This document shows, piece by piece, positions 22,369-32,989 of a stretch of DNA of 64,000 nt. This DNA is from Blasia pusilla (lineage: Eukaryota; Marchantiophyta; Marchantiopsida; Blasiales): contig CM114271.1 in the NCBI GenBank assembly GCA_050084515.1, forward strand, positions 1,736,001-1,800,000. The letters run 5' to 3'. The position numbers and the translations under genes were made by a program. Every line of letters starts with the position of its first letter. The stretch's first letter is position 1. A model generated the notes under the pieces. It saw only the letters and a program-made list of their open reading frames with translations. It was not told the origin of the DNA and searched no databases.

Positions 22369-24269
22369 ATTTTGATCTAGGAAATCCATCGCTTTACACA
22401 TGTATACAAAATACATGACCAATCTTCCAAAAAATGGGTAGGTCCATACACATACAGAAACACACTCATACAAATACACCAAGACCACACGGTCGTCCCC
22501 TAAATTGGCAATTGGATCTCCTAACTCCAAGTAACACACATCCCATGAACATGACTTGCTCTACTACCACATATGCATTTAAGAAATAACCATTATCTTG
22601 TGGGAACCACATCAAGAGGAGAGCTTACACATGATATGTGCCACCATCCAACGATCACACGTCAATATGGTGGTTGCATCCCTTGTAGATCTACACAGCT
22701 CGCATGTACTACTTCCAAGCTCACATCAATTTTCTAGTTTTTGGCTTTGTTCATTGAGGTCGAAACAAAATTGAATATTTGTTGGCGCAAGTCCTAACAA
22801 TCCATTGTAAAGCAATAGATTGTGGTTCCAACTCTATACTCAAGGACAAACGGCACGATACATAGAATCATAGTTTTGGACATGATACTTCCAACCCATA
22901 CCATCTCCTCCCTCCAACATGAGGACTCCGGTAGGTAACACGTTGCACATATACAAAATTTTGCACCATGCAGTAATATCTAGCATCATGGGTGCGTGTC
23001 ATCTCTTGTAAGTGTACATTATATTTGGGATGGAATTTCCTAATCCTTAGATAATATTCTCCTAAAAAAATGGTGACAAATCGAAAGATGTCTCGATGCT
23101 AATCAACAACTAAGTTCTCAAATGTGTCATGCGTATGCATAGGCAATTGAGAGGAAAGGCAAGGACTCTATAGAGTCCTTGCCTTTCCTCTCACTTTTTG
23201 TTGGTATTGGAACATAGCTTGGGAAGTACCTCTGATGTGATTTTGGAGCTTAGGTGGAGTAAAAATAACGTGCTCAATATTGGGGTTTGTTTTAACATCA
23301 CTAAAGGGACTCTTGGGTGAAAAGCTCAACCTTGTGCCCCATTTAGGGATTTCTTTGCACTCAAAGTTGGGAGTGCATTTACTCTCGAGGTTGGGGTTGA
23401 ACATAATCGCATGCTTGGATATTTCAAGATTATAAGGTGTGTTAGGTGAAGTCACTCCATAATTTTGTTGGACAGAGACGGATGAGTGAAGAGATGTTGC
23501 TTCTTTCCCTTTCCTTCACTGGATTTCATAATCGTCCTTCTTAAGGTCATTTTCTTCTCATCTTCTAGATTTTCTAAGAATATTAAGATAAGAACAAATG
23601 CAAATGATTGATATTTCTCTTGAAAAAAAGGGAGCAAATCCTAATTGCTTAATATAGGAAAATTAGATGAGAATTCATGTAACTTACTAAGATGGAGATC
23701 TCTGTATGTTTGCCTACAATTGGCAGTTTGGAGAGTCGACAATACACAAAGTAGTTAGAAGTGTGGTTTTTTTGCCTTCCATCATAGGATACTTGAATTA
23801 GGATAGTGTATTTTTCAGAGTCAAGTAGTTAGAAAGGTTCAATAGACATATCTTCATTTATTGAAGCCCACATTGAATCAAGGTGGCGCGAGAAAATAGA
23901 AGACATCTAAAGATCAACAGTCTCCATTTCATCTAGCAATAAATGTTGAACTCACTTGAATTTGAACGTGGCAGAAGTTACCTATGTTGCACAAACGGGA
24001 ACTAAAATCTACCCTAAATAAAAACAGGTGTAGAAGGAGACATGTGTCAGAAGGAGGGCCCACTTTAGAAGATGCATGTTGCAATAGAGGTGATTGCTAT
24101 GCGATAGGCATTCATGATATGGACGACATTAATGCAAATGTTATGTCGAGATTTATTGGAGAGGTAATCCTTCTAACATATCTACAATTTATTTTCTTAT
24201 GGGAGCTTTGTTTTTGGGAACAAGGGTAGATAGTAATATAGTAAATCTCACCAATTCATTACATGTTAT
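22369..24269. other. AT-rich intergenic DNA, probably partly Helitron 2
   Basis: No gene supported. It contains the 44-bp palindrome listed separately. Short open frames (22306-22539 minus, 23168-23455 minus, 23984-24229 plus) have no recognisable motif. The last lies just upstream of the Helitron 2 helicase and might be degraded coding sequence of it. Confidence 0.4.
23149..23192. repeat. Perfect 44-bp palindrome
   Basis: gagaggaaaggcaaggactc then tatagagtccttgcctttcc and tctc, centred at 23170/23171. Each 22-bp arm is an exact reverse complement of the other with no spacer. It lies 0.8 kb from the other large inverted repeat but is unrelated in sequence. Confidence 0.93.
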
Positions 24270-24807
24270 GTACATGAGTATATTTATCTCAGTGTCGACT
24301 CTATTCTGAATGAGGGGATGAGTCGTATCTATCTAAGTGAATTTTTGAACATATGCTTGCCTTCCGGATTTCCTCCTCATCGTTTGTGTTTGAAGATTGG
24401 TGACCAATCATGTTCTTACGAAACATGAATGGATCACATGGAAAGCAAACGAGATAAGATTGGCGATTTGTGGATTCATGCAATATTGCATAGATGCTGA
24501 AATTATTCCATGGAAGAATATTGGAGATTGAGTCTTTATTCCACATATACCATTGATTGCATCGGATTCCGGTTTGTCATTTGATTTACGTAGGTTTCAA
24601 TTCCCTATTCGTCCACCTTTTGTTATGACTATTAATAAGTCTCAAGATCAACCGTTGCAAAAGGTTGGCATTTACTTGCCTACTCCTGTATTTTCTCATG
24701 GTCAATTTTATGTAATATTATCTAGGGTAGGGAAGAGAAGTTCCATCCACGTACCATTGGAAGTGATGAACATTCAAATTAGGAATGTGATTACACACGA
24801 AATATAA
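24270..24807 (+). pseudogene. Helitron 2 PIF1-like helicase, C-terminal fragment
   Basis: Plus-strand fragment with SGFPPHRLCLKIGDQ (about 24357), MFLRNMNGSHGKQ (about 24411), then after a one-base shift NEIRLAICGFMQ and IDAEIIPWKNIGD. After a stop it has [39 protein letters not shown] and the helicase motif [13 protein letters not shown] (about 24690-24730). This parallels 2595-2846 of Helitron 1 on the opposite strand. It ends ITHEI at 24807. Frameshift and stop show decay. Confidence 0.85.
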
Positions 24808-24996
24808 TGTATAAAGAGATACTTGGATGAAATAAATTTTTGATCTGCAAACATTTTTCTATTTGACATATGCCAACAAGAAAATATTTCACATTTAATG
24901 GACAACAAACAAATTTTGAGTGAATCAATATTAGTGTCGAAAAAAAACTTCCTAAACGTTTTTATATTTCCTGTATATTGCAGGGGCACTTACTAG
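24808..24996 (+). mobile_element. Helitron 2 3' end (CTAG terminus)
   Basis: About 190 bp after the helicase stop the sequence reads cctgtatattgcagg (short stem CCTG/CAGG), then ggcacttactag and T at 24997. This fits a Helitron 3' hairpin followed by CTRR|T. The Helitron 1 candidate end has the similar caccttactag. The 5' end of Helitron 2 was not found. Confidence 0.5.
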
Positions 24997-25426
24997 TAAA
25001 TAAAATAGAGAGAAACAAATCCACTATTGCCTTTCCGATCCGGACATCGTCGTACTTTGTCCGAGAACCCGATCAAAATTAGGGTTCGTTGAACTTCCTT
25101 ACCCTTACTGGCGAAAAACCCCGGTACGACTCGGCTTTTAACATTCCCGATCTGGACTTCCAAGATATTTCCCGTGTAAAGGTGACAGAACAGCCGACTT
25201 CCCATTAAAAAGTAAAAATGAAAAATAACTGTCCGAACCCCACGGGATGCCGCGATGACGACGGGCATAGCCGCATAGTCTCCTGGACAGGTGAGTGAGT
25301 AGTTACATATTTCCGAAGGGTAACCCATGTCCGGGGAGAACCGGCTCAACCGGGATTAAGTGTTGACCTAGTCGGCAGCATGTTTTAATTACCGATTCAG
25401 TTTCACCGGCCAAAAACCGACGGCCT

Positions 25427-25939
25427 ATGCCAGCTCTCCTCCGTTGTATTCGTATCAGAATAGTAGACCGGCATCAGAAAACTTGCAAGGACCGGGAATG
25501 CACCGGTTCTCTCGAGAAACCTGACTCCCTGAGGATAACCCCTGCACACATGCGCACTCATTGCCGTCGGGAGTCGGGAGCCGGGAGTTCAATAAAAGAC
25601 TCGGGACTCACGGGAAAAGACGGGAATTCGGAAATGATGATTCCTTTCCACCGAGCGATCTTGATCTTGACGGCAGTTGAGGGAGTTCCATGGCGCGCCG
25701 TCTGCTGTACTGTCATCATATATGTCCTTATGTGGAAGTCAATCGAGCAGGTACAGGAGAATACATGTGGACCCGTACAACTCACGCGGATCGAGTTGAA
25801 TTTTCCGACAGTTGTGCCGTTCGATGTGGACAGTAGTAGACTAGTAGTAGTTCGCATGCATCTCGACAAAGCACCTGTTTTTTCCCCCTTTCTTTTGCCA
25901 GAGGAGAATTCAGGGGGTTCTCACCATATCGCCCGATGA
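25427..25939 (+). CDS. Hypothetical ORF, 170 codons
   Basis: An uninterrupted frame in a locally GC-balanced stretch (about 25000-26000) between AT-rich regions. It starts MPALLRCIRIRIVDRH and has a hydrophobic stretch AVCCTVIIYVLMW near the middle. I recognise no domain. Overlapping open frames occur on the other strand (24993-25349, 25558-25869), so openness alone is weak evidence. It could be a diverged gene remnant. Confidence 0.2.
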   Translation: MPALLRCIRIRIVDRHQKTCKDRECTGSLEKPDSLRITPAHMRTHCRRESGAGSSIKDSGLTGKDGNSEMMIPFHRAILILTAVEGVPWRAVCCTVIIYVLMWKSIEQVQENTCGPVQLTRIELNFPTVVPFDVDSSRLVVVRMHLDKAPVFSPFLLPEENSGGSHHIAR

Positions 25940-27481
25940 TATCGATCGGGGGCCTCAGAGCGCCTCTTGCGTCAAGTTTGCCACCTGTCCTTTCCGATTT
26001 CCCCGGGAATTTGAAATGATGGAAACCGAGGAGTGAGCGCGAAGTTGCGAACTAATTTGACGCGTTAATCTCGGATTAATGGATATCGTCACTGTTTTAT
26101 GGATGAAATGCAAATGAGGTCTCGAACAGTGCCATATTTTACGTTTGTATTTTGTATGTAAATACAAATTTTATACTATCATATTGTACACGGGTACATA
26201 TTATTCTCTTAACTTAGTTTGGTTGAGGCTTAATTTATTATTTTTCTTCTTCTTTAATTCCGTATAATGATGCATGTCAGCTGGAGATAAGTTTCAAAAC
26301 ACACGTCCATATTCTAATGGGCGACCTATAAATATAATAAAACATAATAGTACGTATAATAAGACATACTAGTGGGTTAATGAGACAAAAGAATCACAGT
26401 TTAAATTTCGTTTCTGGAATCAAATTAGATGAATAGAGAAAATGAATTTGAATGGGGAGAAGAAATTTTAATTAAATAAGAAATATTTTTATTAATTTTT
26501 ATTATATTGCGTGATATTAAAATATAATAAATTAAGATCATTAAAAAATATTTTTTTAAAATTCATATTTTATGGGAAAAGAAATTTTAATGGAAAAGGA
26601 GTAAATGTTATTTAAATTTGATTGAAGGATAGAATCGATTAGGAGATTGGGATATCATTTAAACTTTAATTAAGGATTGGAATTACTTAGAGAGGAAAGT
26701 ATAAACTTTAATAGAAACATTGGATTGGAATTACTTAGAAGGGTGGAATGTTATTTTTCTTCTAAAATTTATGAAAATAAAATTAGATGTAAATATTTAA
26801 ATGAAAAATTTATTATTCTTAAAAATAACCATGTTAATTCAAATTTGACATTTGGAAAAGGAAAATGAATTTGAATGGAAAAGGGAAGTGATTTCATTAT
26901 TTAAAATTAACTAAGAATTTAATTAGTGAATGTTATTATGGTAGGAAGAGTGGAAGGGGAAGGATAGATATTGTTAAAAATTTTATGGAGGAGTGAAATT
27001 ATTTTGGGGAATTGGGTGTTACTTAAAAGTATAATTTTACTACTCTTTTAAATTTTAAAAATTGTAAATATACTTAAATGTTAAATTTAAAATATTTCTA
27101 AATTATTAAAAAATAATTTTCGTGCACAAGCATAGGCATGCTAACAAGTATCAACTACAAGAGGATGGTTTTGTAAATCCATCTAATCTATTAATTAATT
27201 GGAGGATGTAATTTTATTTTCAGTTGATACTGGTTAGGACCCGTGAGGGAACTTGCGATGCACGAATCCTTGTAATTCAATGTCTTTATACATATGATCC
27301 TTTATACGTATTGTGTATATGTCAGGCGTCGGAAATTCCCAAGTTCCAAAAAACGCTTGTTGAATTCTGAAGTTTTCGCCATTCTAGAGCGCTCCTCAAA
27401 GAAAAATATAAACGTGGCAATATTTCCTCAAAAATATGTTTGGTTGCATTAATTGGGTTCATATAATGAGATTGGTAAGGA
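25940..27481. other. AT-rich intergenic DNA, Helitron-like repeat remnant near 27150-27230
   Basis: No gene supported. 26200-27120 is strongly AT-rich. 27150-27230 (aagaggatggttttgtaaat ... ggaggatg) resembles the Helitron-like terminus at 19540-19591 in the same orientation, but is more decayed. Confidence 0.4.
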
Positions 27482-27485
27482 GAGT

Positions 27486-27965
27486 TGTCACATCTGAGTA
27501 GCCGATAGGCCGAGATCTATCGTGGATAGGGCGTAGGAGCCAGCGGACTATCTTGAGTGTAACTTTGTCCCACAGTGTCGGATGAGGTTGAGGATAGGTC
27601 CATTGTGTCAGGAACGTCGTTTCTGACGACTTCCATGTTGAGGTCTTTTACAGCCGGGTGACTTGTTGACCAGGTCACCTGCCCCTGGTAACCTGTGCAC
27701 ACAGGTTACCAAGGGAAGGGCTATTTTTAGGAGAAGAGCCTTTTGGCTCTTCCCAACCTATATAAGAGAGGAAGATGGCTTTCTTAAGCCATCTTTCTCA
27801 TGTTGGGCCGTTGGAGCACCTCCCTTGTAAGTGTGTGAGCTAGGACTAGGGTGCTAGCGTCCGGATTCCTTGATAGCACAGGGTGGACGAGGCTCGATAT
27901 GCTGATGTAGATTGAGGAGTGGAGTTTTAGGTAGGGTGTGCCGTTTTTACTACTCTTTATTTTTT
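27486..27965 (+). repeat. E2 repeat A1
   Basis: 480 bp from TGTCACATCTGAG to ctctttatttttt. It contains two strong inverted repeats upstream of the start: ggtaacctgtg / cacaggttacc, and aagagcc-tttt-ggctctt. It then has TATATAAG (27759-27766) and aagatggctt / aagccatctt around the predicted start. Matches A2 at 36178-36657. Confidence 0.92.
27759..27803 (+). promoter_or_regulatory. E2 TATA box and predicted transcription start
   Basis: TATATAAG starts at 27759. The segment catctttctcatgt begins 31 nt later (27790-27803) and is the exact reverse complement of the 14 nt after A1. The predicted mRNA 5' end therefore anneals to its own primer site. Confidence 0.75.
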
Positions 27966-27979
27966 ACATGAGAAAGATG
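27966..27979 (+). promoter_or_regulatory. E2 self-priming primer-binding site
   Basis: acatgagaaagatg directly follows A1. It is a perfect 14-nt reverse complement of 27790-27803. No tRNA-like site is seen. Confidence 0.8.
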
Positions 27980-28098
27980 TCAAGGGGCTGATGGGAATTC
28001 GCTGTTTGCAGGTAGGCAAGCGAGTTGCCTCGGTTGGGGAGCCCCCGAGACGCGTGTGTGTGCCATTTTGTGTCATTTTTCTGTTCAGAGGCGTGGGG

Positions 28099-28113
28099 CG
28101 GAAGCGCTGTCCG
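28099..28113 (+). promoter_or_regulatory. E2 leader hairpin with AGCGCT palindromic loop
   Basis: cggaagcgctgtccg folds as a CGGA/TCCG stem with loop AGCGCTG, 133 nt after the start of the primer site. The same sequence is at 54674-54688 in E4, with related forms in E1 and E3. A self-complementary loop in a leader suggests RNA dimerisation or packaging. That role is inference. Confidence 0.55.
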
Positions 28114-28908
28114 TTTTTCTCAGATTTTGCTGGTGCAGATTGTTGGGGGACAGCAGTCGAGTGTAGCGTGTGGTGGGGCGTCGGATGTATGCAAGTGAAG
28201 GCGTCGAGAGAGAAGGAACGGGCAGGTTTGGGTCTTGCGGTCCACGGGGGTCAAGTAAAAGGCTAGAGTTAGGTCTCAAATTTAGGGCGGGCGCGGACGG
28301 GCGGCGGCGGTGGCGATTTAGCCGGGGGCGTGGCGGACGGGGCGGGCGCAGCAGAAAGCGCGACGGCGGGCGGACTGGCGTGCGCGTGATGGCGCCCGCC
28401 ACGCGGGAGTGTTATGTGGCGGAGATTGTCATATCATGTGGAGGAGTGCATATTGACGGGCAAAGAAAGTTGAGGGCGTGATCAGGTTGGTTACCCATTC
28501 GAGTCCCTTTTCCCGCACTTGTCGTGGTGTGATTGAGAGTGTTGGATATCGGGTAGTAGCGGTGCTAGATGGGTGCGATGATGGTGACGAGTGTAGATTC
28601 TTTTCATGTGTAGCATGTTGGTGGATATACGGCGGTTGCGAGTAGGGTCGCGTCGCGTGTATGACTCGAGAGTGTGTCGCTAGGTTAGGTGAGTCGGTTG
28701 GGGGAGGCTCATGGTGAGCCCGAGTGTTGAGCGCGCGTGAGGCCGGGTATGTCATCACGGGATTGACGTTAGCATAGGTGAGCTAGTGAGGCGTGTGGGA
28801 GACTCTCGGTGAGTATGAGTGCTTGAGCGGGTGAGACAGGGTTTGTCATCACGGCGTTCTTCCAGGGTTCGGAAGAACGGGGTAGTCTGGCGATGGTAGT
28901 GGTGTGAC
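28114..28908 (+). other. E2 untranslated leader
   Basis: GC-rich stretch (28280-28400 especially) between the hairpin and the TRSGVRYRG start of Gag. Open frames on both strands reflect base composition. No gene supported. Confidence 0.55.
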
Positions 28909-30850
28909 ACGGAGTGGAGTGAGATACCGAGGGGTTACCGAGGAGCTCCTCGACATCCATCGTCGGATCGATCGTCATCATCGATGGACCGGTCCGGTGA
29001 CGAGATCACCGACAGAGACAGTAGTACTTGGCAGGAGATGGATGACATGGGCCATCGGGGCATGCATCGTTTCTCGGGTGTAGTGGGCACCATCGACTTA
29101 GAGGATTTCATCCAGGAGTTCGACACATGGTGCGACTTCCAGAGATACGGACCCGACACGGTTCAACCCTTTCATGGCATGGAAGGGGTTGTTCCAAAGA
29201 TTTTGGAGGGTCCTCCGATGGATGACTACATGGAGTTCCGATCACTATATTCATTAGAGATCGATGCCTGGAGGATGTATTGGGCTCCAGGGTATGTGTC
29301 CACTAGTGGTCGCGAGGCATATGATGGGATTGTGAGAGGAGAGAGACCCACACCATCATCCCGGAGACTAGATGGAGAGGAGGGCAGTGACACAAAGCGA
29401 TGTGCAGAGACCCGGGTGGTAGAGGGCCACCCGGCCCAAACCCCCACAAGTGGAGTTCTTCCGACGGTTGGGGAAGAGCTACCGGGCGTATGCACCGGCA
29501 AGTCAAGAGTCTACAGGATTTTCAGCGACGATCGGTGAGAGTCTAAGAGAGGCCTTCACACGCATGAGGAAGCGATCATTGCTACGTTTGAGGATCGAAG
29601 CGCGGTCCCAAAGATTGGTACTGGGGTTCGGACCAAGAACTACGGAGGAGAGTCCGAGATGCGGTCTTTGATTCACACAAAAAGCCCACATTGAAGGTGG
29701 TCTTTGAGTTGTCTGAGCGTATTGAGCTCAACATGAGTGAGGAGCAGGTAGTGACCGCTAGATTTTCTCGAGAGTCAACAGGTCCACGAGCGGCGGTGAC
29801 CCCACCGGTGCCACAGCGAGCACCAGTACCACGGGAGCGGGCCAGTGTGCCTAGAGAGCAGGGCGGGTACCGTGAGCCTATGAGGCAATGACCCGCACCT
29901 ACATATGTTGCCCAGCAGGGACCGGTGTGGTCTTGTTGGACGTGTGGAGGGGCCCATAGGCAGAGAGACTGCCCACAGCATGGGAGTGGACCACCAACGC
30001 CTCCGATTGCGCAGGAGCCACAGAGGATGGCCCCACCACAGCACCAGTGTGACCATTGCCACAGATATGGTCAAACTAGGGAAAGATGTTTTGACCTTCG
30101 CCGAGGGGCACGTCCAGAGGTAGGCCGAGGGCCTGGGGGCGGTCATCCTGAAGGAGGTCGGGGAGTTCTTCCTGGACGTGGTGGTAGAGGACTACCACCA
30201 GCCAGAGGAGATGGAGCAGGAGCACCAGAGCCGGCACTTCTCTCACGCATTGATTAGTTGGAGCAGAGGATTGCTGCCATGACGATGATGCAGCTAAGGG
30301 AAGGCACGGAGCTGCGAGCGGCCTAGTGTGACTCATCTCTACCTCTTACCCGACCGGTGAGGATCTCTCCAATATGGGATTCATCTCAGAGTGCAGCCCT
30401 GGTTGAGGCAAGCTCGGTGGTGACTCAGGGTGCTCGCGAGAGGCACCGAACCATCGAGAGGTGGAGTTGAGATTGACCCACCTAGAGGGGACCGATGGGC
30501 GGCAGCCGGGTTCCCTGATCGTTCACATTGTCGGAGGCACTACACACACCATCGATGGTGCCTTGGCGACCAGCGGTGCCTCTGATTCAGGCACCTACGT
30601 CAACGTCACGAGGAGTTGGAGTGACAACTCCTATGCCGGCTCGAGTGGAGTCAGTGTCGACTATAGTGTTGGAGGTGGCCACTAGAGTGAGTCAGACTCC
30701 GCTATTTTCCGCCTTAGAGTTGGCGACGTTGGGAGTTGGACCAGCTGAGGTGTTCCGGTTGGCCACCACGTCGTGTGAGCGTGGAGAGGGGACTGCTTCT
30801 TGTTCAGAGGTAGTTGAGGAGGTGGTGGACTTGCCCTCGAGCGGGGTGCC
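28909..30850 (+). pseudogene. E2 Gag with two zinc knuckles (frameshifted)
   Basis: TRSGVRYRG near 28912, then the capsid core GTIDLEDFIQEFDTWCDFQR (about 29087) and PMDDYMEFRSLYSLEIDAW. Frameshifts near 29400-29560 break it. LRRRVRD and SERIELNMSEEQVV follow (about 29655-29750). The nucleocapsid holds two intact knuckles: CWTCGGAHRQRDC (CX2CX3HX4C, about 29934) and CDHCHRYGQTRERC (CX2CX4-type, Gln for His here, His in E4, about 30051). A Gly/Arg-rich tail follows. The protein would coat genomic RNA. Confidence 0.82.
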
Positions 30851-30892
30851 GGGACGTTCCCCATAGAGTCATGGCATGCGGCGGGCGGGAAG

Positions 30893-31348
30893 TTGGTAGA
30901 TATGCCACTCGACCGCCATATAGAGAGCGAAGTGGTGACACATGGAGTAGTGTTACTCGATAACCGAGCTGGAGTATTTTGCTTGGTTAGTCCGATGGGG
31001 ATAGTATACCACCCGCAACGCGTCCTACTTGATTCGGGAGCGCAACCCTTGATGTTAGGGAAGGCGGCGTGTTTAGCGTTGGGGTTACGGAAGGCCGACA
31101 TTGAGCCTTGTCCCTTCCGATACACCTCGATTGGGGCATATCACCCACTCAAAGATATGACTCGGACAGAGATTGTTGTGAGAGTCCAGCCAGAGCATGC
31201 GACGGATAGTGCTATGGTGCACACACGTGCGATTACGACACCTGCAGAGTCGTACGATGTGTTGGTGGGGAGTACAGTGTTATATCCCCTAGGATTCATC
31301 CTTGACTTCTGGGAGAAGACCGTTGCTTATCGGCCAGGATGGCGGTGA
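30893..31348 (+). CDS. E2 retropepsin-like protease
   Basis: The open segment keeps VLLDSGAQPLMLGKAA (D-S-G near 31032) and SYDVLVGSTVLYPLGFILDF near the C-terminal end. It is in the same frame as the following linker and methyltransferase motif I, separated from them by TGA at 31346-31348 and TAG at 31598-31600. The catalytic Asp and flap-side motifs are present. Confidence 0.82.
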   Translation: MVDMPLDRHIESEVVTHGVVLLDNRAGVFCLVSPMGIVYHPQRVLLDSGAQPLMLGKAACLALGLRKADIEPCPFRYTSIGAYHPLKDMTRTEIVVRVQPEHATDSAMVHTRAITTPAESYDVLVGSTVLYPLGFILDFWEKTVAYRPGWR

Positions 31349-31618
31349 GGTGACGGTCGGATGAGTCAGTTACCCGTGCAGTTTGCGGGACAAGGTGGTC
31401 GATCAGGAGGTGAGTCTGTGACCACGTTGGCGGCTTTCATAGGTAGTGTTAGCTGGCCAAGAGAGTTGTTGGAGGGGAACGCACATGCGGAGGATGTCCC
31501 AGTAGCGGATAGTCCCACGGAGAGACAGGCCATGGCGGGTGTCTCTTCCCATGTTAGCGATGCCTCTTCACCATTATGGGGTACGACTCGAGAGCTATAG
31601 AGGAGTGCCGACGACCTC

Positions 31619-32890
31619 GTGAGGCAAGCGTGGAGTCATGTTTTTATCCCAGAGCAGCGAGAGTCACGTGGCGATCGGGCTCTTGGAGTGGAGACGATGA
31701 CCCCACTAGATACCACACCTGTTGTGTGGCAATGCCCAGAGGAGGGTGTTAGGGTGTTAGATCTCTTTGGAGGGATTAGCACCGGATTGGCTGCAGTATT
31801 GCAGGCGGGCACACGGGTGCATCAGTACCTTTATGTCGAGAGAGATGAGACCGCACGGCGAGTATCATTACGTCACGTGGCGAGATTGGTCCAGAGGTAT
31901 CCTGAGTTGTTGTCGGTATCTGCAGTACGGGGATACCAGCATACGCTACTCGTCGACATATCTTTGGTGGGGGCATAGGATCTGGATAGAGTTGGCACCA
32001 TTCATTTGGTGATTGCTGGATGGCCATGTCAAGGTCATTCATCAGCTGGCCGAGGATTTGGATTGCAAGATCCGAGGTGAGGGATGTTTTGGGAGATGCT
32101 GCGAGTAGTACGACACTTGCAGCAGAGTCAGATATGTTCTCCAACGTACATTTTGGAGAACGTGCCGTTGTTGGGAGATACTCGTGCACGTGTGATGACG
32201 AGTGTACATCAGGTGAGGTCCTGGTTGGGACCGGCTGTGTTGTTAGATGCAGCGAGAGTTGGGTCACGTGCCCATCGCCCACACATCGTGGTGGCGAACT
32301 GATACCATCGAGGTATTGAGTCGAGCCTACGTTGAGTCGAGAGCACCACATCTCACGGTGGATGCTATTTTGGACCGGGCGCCGATCTCGGTGGTGACAC
32401 GCGATGATAGACCACCGCGTTGGCCATGGCCAATAGGGTGGGGGAGTTGAGGGCAGCCTTACCTACGCGTTGGTGAGCTTCAAAGATCCCATGCCTTTGT
32501 AGGAGGGCAGGCATGATTTGGGATGAGGTGACCGGAGTATTGAGGAGCCTATAGCGAGATGAGCGCGAGCGCGCCATGGGGTTCACTACTTGTACTACGG
32601 CGGTGCTGGGGATGACCGAGGCATCACGGAGACAGTGTTGGGGCAGCGATGGACCTCAACTGTCTCACATGGATAGTCACCTAGGTATGGCGAAAGCAGA
32701 GACGGATGCGAGTGTCATCCATGCCCTCACGCCCACGAAGTTGGACCACCGCCGGCTGTGGTTTGTACTTGGCATTGGATGGGGCGAGACAAGGAGAGAT
32801 AGGCACCCATGGACTTCCTGGGACGTCGTTCGAGCAGAGAGTGCGAAGGCGGCTAGAGTAGCACATGTTCATTTTTCGGATATGGAGCAT
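31619..32890 (+). pseudogene. E2 C5 cytosine DNA methyltransferase (motifs intact, stops present)
   Basis: In frame from 31619: motif I VLDLFGGISTGLAAVLQAG (about 31757), DETARRVSLRH, then TAG 31976-31978. Motif IV VIAGWPCQGHSSAGRG follows (catalytic Cys about 32027), then TGA at about 32078. Motif VI YILENVPLL is at about 32150. PAVLLDAARVGSRAHRP (motif VIII) is at about 32230-32283. After indels come EASRR and further C-terminal motif traces to about 32680. All residues expected for catalysis through motif VIII are encoded. The TAG replaces Gln of E1 and the TGA a Ser/Arg position; both are shared with E4. The breakpoints after 32283 look like small indels, absent in E4. Confidence 0.9.
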
Positions 32891-32989
32891 GGTGTAGGAG
32901 GTCAGAGTGGAGTGGCTGTTGCGGAGGTGGCTAGGGTTGCTACATAGCAACCAAAGCCGGAGGTTGCGTCCTCTCCGAGTGAGGTCACG

